The notes under the pieces were generated by a model. It was not told where the DNA came from and searched no databases. It saw nothing but the letters and a program-made list of their open reading frames with translations. 25,216 nt of DNA from RGIG2707 sp045600065 (lineage in GTDB: Bacteria > Bacillota > Clostridia > Peptostreptococcales > Anaerovoracaceae), in NCBI GenBank assembly GCA_045600065.1, contig JAZRXE010000089.1, positions 1 to 25,216 on the forward strand. The letters run 5' to 3'. Within the stretch, counting starts at the first letter, position 1. Each line of letters starts with the position of its first letter. The position numbers and the translations under genes were made by a program. Shown piece by piece: positions 6,850 to 15,600 of this stretch.

Positions 6850-9282
6850 CTATTTGCTGAGCTTTGCCTTGAGAGCTGCAGTTTCTTCGTCGCTGAGGCC
6901 GATGGCGCTCATGTAAGCTGCTGCGGCTGCGGCAAGGTCGGTCTCAGGACCTACTTCGGTACCGAAAGCCAGCTTGAGGTTGGCTGCGATAACATCCTTG
7001 CAGGCCTGGAGCTCTTCTTCGGTAAGATCTCTCTTGGCACCGTTTTCTACAGAATAGTAATTGGTGTAGGTAATTGCGTAGTCATCCATGACCTCGTCGT
7101 AGCTTGCGCCTACCAGGCATTCGAGGATCGCCGCGGTAAGACCCGCCCTGTCCTTGCCCTCTGTGCAGTGAACAAGATAAGGCCCGTCATTGCTGATCAT
7201 GAAGCGGAAGCCCTCTGCAAGTCCTGCCTGGAAGGCGCCAGTGGTGAACGCTGCGGGAAGACCCAGGAAGATATGGTTCTGTGCGGAATAATAGCTGTCC
7301 TTGTAGCCGGGATAGGAGGTAGCTTCAGCCTCTGTATCGGCCAGGTTTACAAAGGTCTTTACTCCGGCCGACTTTGCTGCCGCATCGGCAAAGCTGTTTC
7401 TGCCGATCTCGGGATTGATGGGGCTGGAGCTGCGGTAAAGCACTCCGTCCTTAAGCCCGCTGACCTTTACTTCGCGGAAGTTTGCGAACTGAGCATCGGT
7501 AAGGCCTGCATACTCCTCGCGCACATCAGTGCGGATCAAGCTGCCGATGAGATTCTCGGCAGAACCGGAGCCCTCCAGAGTGAAGGTGACGCCGATAGGC
7601 ATCTGGACGCCTTCCTTCAGGGCATAAGCGGTGGCAGAGCCTTCGGGGGTCTTCTCTACCAGATCCTCCTGCAGAGCGATCTGACCGTAATTGATGGCCA
7701 GGATCACGTAATCCTTTCCGGAAACGGCGCGCAGCAGAGCTTCACCGGCGGCAACGTCATCGTAACTGGCGCATACGGGCACCACATAGCCGCCATATCC
7801 GTCCAGAGCTACTTTGACCTGATCGCCCAGGGCGAAGACCTTCAGGAAATCGTCCGCGGGGATATCGATGTCGATATGACCGTATTTGAGCATGTCTGCT
7901 CCGTCTGCGATCACAGCGCCGGTCAGACTGGTCGGCTTTTCGGTGATGGTGGCGATGATGGGGAACTCCACGCCTTCCTTGACTACGAAGGTAGTCTCGG
8001 AGCCTTCGGGAGCGTTCTCTACCAGACCGGCGTCCACAGCCAGCTGGCCGTAGTTGGTGGCAAGGACCACACAGTTCTTGCCGGCGGCTGCACGCAGCAG
8101 ATTCTCGCCTGCGTCTACATCATCGTAAGCGGCACATACGGGCAGATTGTAGCTGCCGATGCCTTCCAGATCAACGGTCACGACGGTGCCCAGCGGGAAG
8201 ACCTTCAGGAAGTCGTCTGCAGGGATGTTGATCTCGATATTTGCATATTTGAGCATGTTGGCAGCGGTGGAGACCACCTTGCCGGTGAGCTTGCGCTCGG
8301 AAATGGTGACATTGATGGGGAACTCCACGCCTTCCTTGACTACGAAGGTGGTCTCGGAGCCTTCGGGAGCGTTCTCTACCAGACCGGCGTCCACAGCCAG
8401 CTGGCCGTAGTTGGTAGCAAGGACTACGCAGTTTTTGCCGGCAGCGGCGCGCAGCAGGTTCTCGCCTGCGTCTACATCATCGTAAGCGGCGCATACGGGC
8501 AGGTTATAGGTGCCTACGCCTTCCACATCCACAGTCACGACGGTGCCCAGCGGGAATACCTTCAGGAAATCGTCTGCGGGGATATTGACCTCGATATTTG
8601 CATACTTGAGCATGTTGGCGGCATTGGATACCACCTTGCCGGTGAGCTTCTTTTCCGTGACGAGCTGATGGAAGTTCATCATCACGGTGGCAAGCTCGGA
8701 GCGCTTCATGGGAGACTTGGGAGCAAGAAGCTTGCTGCCGTCTGCGCCGTCCTTGCCGTTTACTATACCCTTGGCTGCAGCCCATTTGACAGCGTCCTCA
8801 GCCCAGCTGCTGACCTGTCCGGCGTCTGCAAATACGCTCAGATCCGTGTCCGCGGCTTCGGGAGCTGCGTAGCGGTAAAGGAAGGTGACCATCTGCTCGC
8901 GGGTGACAGCCTTGCCTGAGCCAAACAGGCCTTCGCCCATGCCGTCTACGATCCGGTTTTCGGATCCCCAGACAACTGCGTCAGCATACCAGTCTGACTC
9001 GGTCACATCAGAGAACAGGGACTTGAATTCGCCTGCCTGAGCACCGCTGAGATTGAACAGAGCCTGAACGCACTGTTCCCTGGTGACGGTACCGCCGGGG
9101 GCAAAGCCGCCGTCAGAGCCTGAAAGAAGGCCGTTGGCCAGGCAGTACTCCACGGCTTCTTCGTACCAGGAGCCTTCTGCAACATCAGAGAAGGAACCGG
9201 CAAAGACTGCCGAAATGTTTGCCAGAAGCATTGCAGCCGCAAGAAGCACTGCCATTCCCCGGCGCATGGATTTGTTTTTCAT
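6850..9282 (-). CDS. Secreted SLH-anchored tyrosine phosphatase with three SAM-HAT C-domain-like repeats
   Basis: An 810-aa surface protein. Residues 1-28 are a signal peptide ending AVFA. Three SLH modules follow (about 30-82, 88-140, 150-208) and should bind pyruvylated wall polymer. Residues 212-330, 331-448 and 453-570 are tandem copies of one ~118-aa domain; copies 1 and 2 are almost identical, copy 3 is diverged. Its pattern (LTGKVVS, then YANIEVNIP, then DAGENLL, then NYGQLA) resembles the C-terminal barrel of SAM-hydroxide adenosyltransferase/fluorinase proteins, but no catalytic N-domain is present. Residues about 570-810 are a tyrosine phosphatase of the Y_phosphatase3 type: VLYRSS near 614-619 and the P-loop HCTEGKDRAG (Cys706, Arg712, CX5R). 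A GGAGG site precedes the ATG. The substrate outside the cell is unknown. Confidence 0.88.
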   Translation of the reverse strand: MKNKSMRRGMAVLLAAAMLLANISAVFAGSFSDVAEGSWYEEAVEYCLANGLLSGSDGGFAPGGTVTREQCVQALFNLSGAQAGEFKSLFSDVTESDWYADAVVWGSENRIVDGMGEGLFGSGKAVTREQMVTFLYRYAAPEAADTDLSVFADAGQVSSWAEDAVKWAAAKGIVNGKDGADGSKLLAPKSPMKRSELATVMMNFHQLVTEKKLTGKVVSNAANMLKYANIEVNIPADDFLKVFPLGTVVTVDVEGVGTYNLPVCAAYDDVDAGENLLRAAAGKNCVVLATNYGQLAVDAGLVENAPEGSETTFVVKEGVEFPINVTISERKLTGKVVSTAANMLKYANIEINIPADDFLKVFPLGTVVTVDLEGIGSYNLPVCAAYDDVDAGENLLRAAAGKNCVVLATNYGQLAVDAGLVENAPEGSETTFVVKEGVEFPIIATITEKPTSLTGAVIADGADMLKYGHIDIDIPADDFLKVFALGDQVKVALDGYGGYVVPVCASYDDVAAGEALLRAVSGKDYVILAINYGQIALQEDLVEKTPEGSATAYALKEGVQMPIGVTFTLEGSGSAENLIGSLIRTDVREEYAGLTDAQFANFREVKVSGLKDGVLYRSSSPINPEIGRNSFADAAAKSAGVKTFVNLADTEAEATSYPGYKDSYYSAQNHIFLGLPAAFTTGAFQAGLAEGFRFMISNDGPYLVHCTEGKDRAGLTAAILECLVGASYDEVMDDYAITYTNYYSVENGAKRDLTEEELQACKDVIAANLKLAFGTEVGPETDLAAAAAAYMSAIGLSDEETAALKAKLSK
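7573..8649 (-). repeat. Three in-gene tandem repeats of ~355 bp
   Basis: Copies lie at 8293-8649, 7939-8292 and 7573-7926. The first two are nearly identical in DNA as well as protein, including long stretches around the NYGQLAVDAGLVENAPEGS segment. This points to recent duplication or ongoing conversion. The third is clearly related but diverged at many positions. Each encodes one SAM-HAT-C-like domain of the SLH-phosphatase protein. Confidence 0.9.
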
Positions 9283-9297
9283 GTTATTTCCTCCGAA

Positions 9298-9319
9298 ATG
9301 CCTGCAGATCCGCAGGCAT
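9298..9319 (-). promoter_or_regulatory. Leader hairpin next to the ribosome site of the SLH gene
   Basis: A perfect 8-bp inverted repeat ATGCCTGC-N6-GCAGGCAT ends three bases before the GGAGG ribosome site (9290-9294). As RNA it would form a stable stem in the 5' leader. It has no T tract, so it is not a terminator. It could protect the mRNA 5' end or tune translation; this is inference. AT-rich sequence further upstream (9325-9400) probably holds the promoter, but no clear -35/-10 pair was found. Confidence 0.55.
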
Positions 9320-9437
9320 CAGTACCGCGAATCCGCACTTTAATTAATTACTGATATTCTACACCTTATAGGCATAAAGTATACGGTTTTTTTATTCAGC
9401 TCCATGCGCAGAGTATTGCTGACACACCGGCAGCCCG

Positions 9438-10025
9438 TCACTCTGCGTCCAGCACCGCGGAAGAAGCCCTTATGCAAAGCTCAGAGGCATAGTCTATAAG
9501 CCTCTCCTTGGGGAAGCCCATGTCCGACTGGAACCAGAGCTTTATTATGCCCACAAGCCCGAAGGATACAAAGCTCAGATAATAATCCACCTGAGCCTGA
9601 GTGTTGAAGCTGAATTTGCGGCGTACTATGCCATCGCCGTTTTTATAGACCAGCAGGCGAAGCTTTTCGAACAGCGAGGACACGTCTCCGTTTTGAAGCA
9701 GCAGATGCACGGTCTTGCGGTTGCTGATGATCTCGTCTATCAGCACATCCAGCACGGGCGCAAGGGAATCCGACTGCTCCACCTCGTCTATATGCTCGTC
9801 TATTATGGACTGGATATGATTTACGATATCGTCCTCTATGCTCCCAAGCAGCTCCGCCGTATCTCCGTAATGAAGATAGAAGGTCCCCCTGTTGAGCTCT
9901 GCCTGGCTAGAGATATCCTTTGCGGTGATATCCTTAAAGCTCTTTTTCTCCATAAGGGCAAGAAGTCCCTCCTTGAGCAGCCTTTTTGATCTGATTATTC
10001 TTCTGTCATGGTTTTCTTCCGGCAT
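9438..10025 (-). CDS. TetR/AcrR family transcriptional regulator
   Basis: A 195-aa repressor. The N-terminal helix-turn-helix covers about residues 8-58, with RRIIRSKRLLKEGLLALMEKK leading into ITAKDISSQAELNRGTFYLHYG, the usual TetR recognition-helix signature. The C-terminal two-thirds resembles the TetR_C DhaS-like type common in Bacillota. It is transcribed away from the MMPL transporter gene, and a long palindrome lies in the 129-bp gap between them, so it very likely controls that operon and itself. The ligand is unknown; for this arrangement it is often a substrate or mimic of the transporter cargo. A weak AAGG site precedes the ATG. Inverted arms GCAGAGT/ACTCTGC straddle its stop codon but lack a T tract on this strand. 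Confidence 0.93.
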   Translation of the reverse strand: MPEENHDRRIIRSKRLLKEGLLALMEKKSFKDITAKDISSQAELNRGTFYLHYGDTAELLGSIEDDIVNHIQSIIDEHIDEVEQSDSLAPVLDVLIDEIISNRKTVHLLLQNGDVSSLFEKLRLLVYKNGDGIVRRKFSFNTQAQVDYYLSFVSFGLVGIIKLWFQSDMGFPKERLIDYASELCIRASSAVLDAE

Positions 10026-10055
10026 ATCTGTACCTTAAATATATGTTTTTCAAGT

Positions 10056-10100
10056 ATTTTATGAACACCTGTTTACTAATCAACACTTGTTCATTATAAT
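10056..10100. promoter_or_regulatory. Divergent promoters and shared TetR operator
   Basis: Plus strand: -35 TTTACT (10072-10077), 17 bases, -10 TATAAT (10095-10100), serving the transporter. Minus strand: -35 TTGATT (10078-10083), 16 bases, -10 TAAAAT (10056-10061), serving the tetR gene. Between 10061 and 10094 lies an inverted repeat with 13-base arms ATGAACA-NN-TGTT and AACA-NN-TGTTCAT, matching at 11 of 13 positions around an 8-base centre. Each arm is itself a near-palindrome (AACA..TGTT), so two TetR dimers could bind. The operator overlaps both promoters, so binding should repress both genes. Confidence 0.8.
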
Positions 10101-10154
10101 ATAAATCAGCTTTTAATGTAAATACATTTTACACATATAAACAAGGAAATACCA

Positions 10155-12656
10155 ATGCAGGAAAAGGACAACGATCAGAAATTCATAGTCAAGCTGGCGG
10201 CATTCATAGTAGACAAGCGAAGCCTGTTCTTTTTGATATTCGGCCTGCTGATAATCGCAAGCATTGTGGGGCTCACTCAGGTCAAGGTCGAAAACGACAT
10301 TACCGCCTATCTGCCCGAAACCAGCGAGACCAGGCAGGGCCTGGACGTGATGCGCCGGGAATTCATAACCTACGGCAGCTGCAAGCTTATGATAGAAAAC
10401 ATCAGCTTTGCCAGGGCAGACATCATAGCAGAGGAAATATCCGAGCTTCCCTATGTCTCGCTGGTTCAGTTCGACGACACAGGCTCTCACTACAGCAATT
10501 TCTCCGCCCTTATAAACGTCACCTTCATCCATGACGAAAACGATCCCCGCTGCCTGGAATACATAGCGCGGCTTGAGGAAATGCTCTCCGGAGAAGACCT
10601 GTCCGTGTCCACGACCCTGGGAGACCAGATGAGCCGCATACTGGCAGATGAAGTCAGCAAGATAATCGTCTATGTTGCGATAATCGTGGTGGCCGTTCTG
10701 CTTTTTACCTGCACATCCTTTGCAGAGGTCCCGGTGCTGCTGATAACCTTTCTGGTTTCAGCCATACTTGCCATGGGCTCAAACTTCCTGCTGGGGACTA
10801 TATCCTTCGTATCCAATTCCGTAGCAATAGTGCTGCAGCTGGCGCTGTCTGTTGACTACGCGGTTATCTTCTGCAACAGATACAAAGAGGAGCACCGCAG
10901 CCTGGACAGCCGCAGCGCGGATATAATCGCCCTTTCCAAGGCCATACCCGAGATCTCGGCGTCCAGCCTTACAACCGTCGGAGGTCTGGCGGCCATGCTG
11001 TTCATGCAGTTCGGCATAGGGCCTGACCTTGGCATCGTGCTTATAAAGGCCATAATCCTGAGCCTTGTAAGCGTGTTTTTCCTGATGCCGGGTCTGATCA
11101 TGCTTTTTGCTCCGCTCATGGACAAGACCACCCACAAAAACCTGGTGCCGCGCATAGACTTTGCGGGAAGCTTTGCATATAAGAGCCGCAGGATAATGCC
11201 GCTGGTATTCGTCCTGGTGATCGCAGTTGCCTACAAATACCAGTCCCAGTGTCCCTTCGTCTACGGGGAGACTCTCATAGATACGGTCAAAAAGAACGAG
11301 ACCCAGCTCATAAACAACAAGATACGCGATTATTTCGGCAGCTCCAATGCTCTTGCGGTAATGGTCCCCGCCGGGGATTACGAAAAGGAAAGCGCACTGA
11401 TCAAGGATCTGGAGGCCCGAAAAGAGGTCAAATCCGTAACAGGCATAGCCAACACCGAGGCAAGAAACGGAGTCACCCTTGCCCGCAGGCTCAACGCCAG
11501 GGAATTTGCGGAGCTTCTGGATCTGGACAGAGAGGCGGCATCCCTGCTCTACGCAGCCTATGCCATAAACGACGAAAACTATGCCAAGCTTATCAGCGGC
11601 TTTTCCACCTACAATGTTGCTCTGATAGACATGTTCGGCTTTTTGTATGAAGAGGTCCAGGGAGGCTTCCTGGAGCTGGACGAGGAAACCGAAAAAGAGA
11701 TAGAAGACGCCAACAGCTCCATAAACGTGGCCAAGGATCAGCTGCAGGGCCCGAATTTCAGCAGGCTGCTCGTGGATCTCGAGCTGCCGGAGGAAGGCCC
11801 GGAGGTCTTTGCCTTCCTGGACGAGGTCAAGGAGCTTGTCCGGGAACATTACGGCGAGGAGGCGGAGTTCTACTTTGCAGGAAATGCCACCAGCAATTAC
11901 GACCTTTGCAGGTTCTTCGAGCGGGATACCATAGTGGTCAATGTGATATCCATACTCACGGTCCTTGTGGTTCTGCTGTTCACCTTTAAATCCTGCGGAA
12001 TGCCGCTGCTTCTGATCCTTGTGATAGAGGGCTGCATATGGATGAACTTCGCAGTGCCCGCGGCAAAGGGCAATTATCTGTTCTTCCTGAGCTATCTGGT
12101 CGTAAGCTCTATCCAGATGGGCGCCAACATAGACTACGCCATAGTCGTATCCAGCCGCTTCCAGGAGGTCAAACAGAAGATGGACACCAGGGCGGCAATT
12201 ACCGATACCATAAACTTTGCCTTCCCCACCATAATCACCTCCGGCACCATGCTTGCTTCAGCAGGCATACTGATAGGCAGGCTGACCAGTATGGCCAGCA
12301 TATGCGGCGTGGGTGAATGCACCGGCCGAGGAACCATAATATCCATATTCGCGGTGCTCTTCGTGCTTCCCCAGCTGCTGCTGGTCGGAGACAAGATCAT
12401 AGACAAGACATCCTTTGCGGTGAGCCTGCCTGTGGATCTCAGCTCCAGGCAGCTCAGCGGCTATACCATGGTAGACGGCGTGGTAAGCGGCTACATCAAC
12501 GGATATTTTACCGGAAGCCTTAAGGGAATGATCAGGGGAGACGCGGATCTGGTGCTCAGAAGCGGAAACTGCATACCGCAGGAGGATCATCCGCAGCAGA
12601 CCGGGCCCCGGCCCGAAGATGACAGAAGTTCAGAGGAGGACGACAGCGATGAATAA
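10155..12656 (+). CDS. MMPL/RND superfamily transporter
   Basis: An 833-aa inner-membrane transporter of the MMPL type, driven by proton flow and usually exporting lipids or hydrophobic molecules. The internal duplication is clear: a first TM at about 23-42, an extracellular loop at 43-168, then five TMs to about 320; TM7 at about 347-360, a second loop to 592, then five TMs to about 746. Both halves carry the proton-relay G/S-x3-DY motif: SVDYA (Asp234) and GANIDYA (Asp660). After the last TM, Gly recurs every fourth residue at 775, 779, 783, 787, 791 and 795, and the protein ends in a very acidic tail. AAGGAA precedes the start. The next gene overlaps its stop by 8 bases, so both are one operon under TetR control. 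Confidence 0.92.
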   Translation: MQEKDNDQKFIVKLAAFIVDKRSLFFLIFGLLIIASIVGLTQVKVENDITAYLPETSETRQGLDVMRREFITYGSCKLMIENISFARADIIAEEISELPYVSLVQFDDTGSHYSNFSALINVTFIHDENDPRCLEYIARLEEMLSGEDLSVSTTLGDQMSRILADEVSKIIVYVAIIVVAVLLFTCTSFAEVPVLLITFLVSAILAMGSNFLLGTISFVSNSVAIVLQLALSVDYAVIFCNRYKEEHRSLDSRSADIIALSKAIPEISASSLTTVGGLAAMLFMQFGIGPDLGIVLIKAIILSLVSVFFLMPGLIMLFAPLMDKTTHKNLVPRIDFAGSFAYKSRRIMPLVFVLVIAVAYKYQSQCPFVYGETLIDTVKKNETQLINNKIRDYFGSSNALAVMVPAGDYEKESALIKDLEARKEVKSVTGIANTEARNGVTLARRLNAREFAELLDLDREAASLLYAAYAINDENYAKLISGFSTYNVALIDMFGFLYEEVQGGFLELDEETEKEIEDANSSINVAKDQLQGPNFSRLLVDLELPEEGPEVFAFLDEVKELVREHYGEEAEFYFAGNATSNYDLCRFFERDTIVVNVISILTVLVVLLFTFKSCGMPLLLILVIEGCIWMNFAVPAAKGNYLFFLSYLVVSSIQMGANIDYAIVVSSRFQEVKQKMDTRAAITDTINFAFPTIITSGTMLASAGILIGRLTSMASICGVGECTGRGTIISIFAVLFVLPQLLLVGDKIIDKTSFAVSLPVDLSSRQLSGYTMVDGVVSGYINGYFTGSLKGMIRGDADLVLRSGNCIPQEDHPQQTGPRPEDDRSSEEDDSDE

Positions 12657-15600
12657 AACGAAAATTACACTGAAAAACATCCTGGCCCTGCTGCTGAGCC
12701 TGTGCCTGACAGCCGCATCCGCAGCTCCTGCCTTTGCAGACAGCAGCGTTTACGTGATAGACAGCGCCGAGGATCTTCTGGACCTTCAGCAGAAATGCGC
12801 CCTCAACAGCTTCAGCAGGGGCAAAAGCTTCGTGCTGGGCTGCGATATAGATATGCAGGGAGCAGCAATTGGAAGCATCATGAGCTTTTCAGGTGTGCTG
12901 GACGGCTGCGGCCACAGCATCAGTGGGTTTTCACTCTCTGATGATAATTTCAGCTGCGCACTTTTCGGATATATAGAAAAGGGAGCAATAGTCAGAAATC
13001 TCCGTATAGAAGCGCAGATATGCCCGGAAAGCTCCTGCGACTACACTGCCGGACTGGCGGCAGTCAACATGGGAAGCATTGTAAACTGCAGCTTCAGCGG
13101 GCTCATTCGTGCGGGAAAAACCGCCGGGGGCATTGCCGCAGTAAATGCGGAGGGAGGCCGTATCGAAAGCTGCAGCTGCTCTGCCGATATAGAAAGCCTC
13201 AGCAACGCAGGCGGAATATGCGGCAAAAACCAGGGCACGGTAAAGGACTGCAGCTTCAGCGGCAGACTCAATGCCGACAGCACCTGGGTGGACAGAGGAG
13301 GCCCGGACATAAGCGATCCGGACAGCTTTCAGCCCGGAGACCCAACAGGCAGGAATCTCGGCGGGATCGCAGGCTCCAGCCGGGGCCGTATAGAAGGTTG
13401 CGTCAACGACGGCACAGTTGGCTACATGCGCTCGGGAGAAAACGTGGGCGGAATTGCCGGACTCAGCAGCGGATACATAGGTGACTGCGTCAACAACGGG
13501 CGTGTCAGCGGCAAAGACGATGTAGGAGGTATCGCAGGCCAGATGCTTCCCTATATAGACTATTCCGCAGGGCGGAGCTTCAGCGGCGATATCGACAGCC
13601 TGCAGTCCATAACAGACAAGACCTTAGAGGACATCGACGCCCTGACTGATACCCTTACGGAGGGGCTCAGCAGCCTGAGCAGCGAGGCGGACAATGTCAT
13701 CGATTCCGCTGACAGCGCCGCAGACAGCCTGGACAAGACCACCGAAAAAAACATAGACAGCGCCAACCGGCTGCTGGATCGCCTGGATTATCTGGAGGAC
13801 GAGCTTCCGGACGCCCTGGACCACATGTCCGAGGCCCTGAGATACGGCAGGCACCTGAGCACGGAGCTGGACGATATCAGGGAACAGCTTGCGGATACGC
13901 AGATCATAGGCGACGGATACCTGTCAGATATAAACGATAACAGGCTGGTGCTGGAAAGCACTGCCGGAGGCAGTCTGAGCGCCTCAAAGCTCAGTCCAAG
14001 AGCCGGAGAGCTGGTCACCGTATACATAAAGCCCGACAAGGGCTTCAGCCTGCGTGCACTGAGCCGCAGCACCACAGACAGCAGCGGAGAGCTTCCCGTG
14101 GATATATCCGGGCTCAATGGCAAATACAGCTTTACCATGCCGGAGGACAATGTTCTCATATCCGCAGAGTTTGGCAAAGACACAGCCTATTATCCCGTTA
14201 CAAGCGCCGGAGGAAGCATAATCGTCAAAGAATCAAAGGACCGGCTATGGATAACGGTTCTGCCCCAGCCGGGATATGAATGTACAGCGATAAGCGCAGG
14301 CGCGGAGGCCCTTGCGGGCAGCTCTTTTTCCGGCATAGTATCGGCACCTGTACCGGAAGATACCGGCGAAGCTGTCATAGTACGCGCTGAATTTGAATAC
14401 AGGGGCATCGGGCTGCCTGTCACGGCACCTGCCCTGTCGGTCAGCGGATCCGCTCTGCTTGTCTGCAGCAGCTCTGCAGGCGGTAGCCTTTTGTGCTCCG
14501 AGGTCAGCGCTCGGCCCGGTGATCAGGTGCTGTTTACCATGGTGCCCGCGGAGGGATATATCCCCGCTGCGATCAGCATAGACGCCGAGGACATGAGCAG
14601 CAGTCTTTCCGACGGAAGGCTCAAGTACACCCTGCCGGAAGACGCCTCCGGAATCATAAGGGCAGAGGCGGAATTCTCCCCTGTGATCGTCAGCATAAAA
14701 AGCAACTTCGGCGGAAACGCGGCATATACAACCAGAGGATCTTCGGTGATCATCAGCGCCCAGCCGGATACCGGACGCAGTGCGGAGCTTGCCTGCGTAA
14801 AGGACAGCAGCGGAGCAAGTATCGACGTCAACCCTGAGGGCACCGATAAATGGAGCTTTAAAGCTGTGCCCGGAGAGCAGTATACAGCCGAGATCAGCTT
14901 TTCCGCGGTGAAAAATACCGTCAGCGCAAAGGATGCCTACGGCGACCTTAAGGAGCAGCGCGGAGCCATGGAAAACTTTATGTCCGAGGCGGAGCTGATC
15001 ATGAACGGCATCAAGGATCTGCTTACCGGCGACAACGGTATGCCTGTCGATCTGCGCAGCCTGAGCCCGGAGGATATCACCGCGCTGGAGGATCTGGCGG
15101 CAGAGCTGGCAAAAAGCGCGGGAGACTGCCTTGACAGCACTTCTCAAGCCGCCGGAGATATCAAGGACCTGGCAGTTCTGGCAGCCGCCATGAGCCGGAC
15201 TGCCGAGCTTCCGGATACCGATGCACTCAACAAGGCACTGGAAAACGCCGCCGATTATATAAGCAAGATGAGCAGGGAACTGGAAAAGGCCGCCGACAAG
15301 GGTTCGGATATATTGCGCCGTCAGGGAAAAAACGAAAAGCTCCAGGTCGAAGGGTTCGACGATGATCTGAGAAACAGCACCGACGATCTGAAGGACAGCC
15401 TGAGCAGAATGAACGATATCATAAACACTTTGAGCAAGGATCTCGATCTGCGCTCGGAGAATCTGAAAAAGGACCTTCAAAGCGGCTCGGACAGGCTTGC
15501 GGATGTGCTTCGCGGAATAAGCGAGCGCACGGACAGCATCAGAGATGTGATAGATCAGGGCAGCCTGTACACCGACAGATCCGCAGAGCGCCCGTCCGAT

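Noticed and set aside
6820..8919. Long plus-strand open frame of 699 codons opposite the SLH-phosphatase gene
   Set aside because: It mirrors codon bias and repeats of the real gene on the other strand, has no ribosome site and no recognisable domain.
12619..12648. Upstream ATG for the giant surface protein
   Set aside because: It would add ten charged residues before the signal peptide and has no ribosome site, whereas ATG 12649 has AGGAGGA at a good distance.
14245..15480. 411-codon minus-strand frame inside the giant surface-protein gene
   Set aside because: Antisense shadow of a long biased gene; no start signal and no family likeness.
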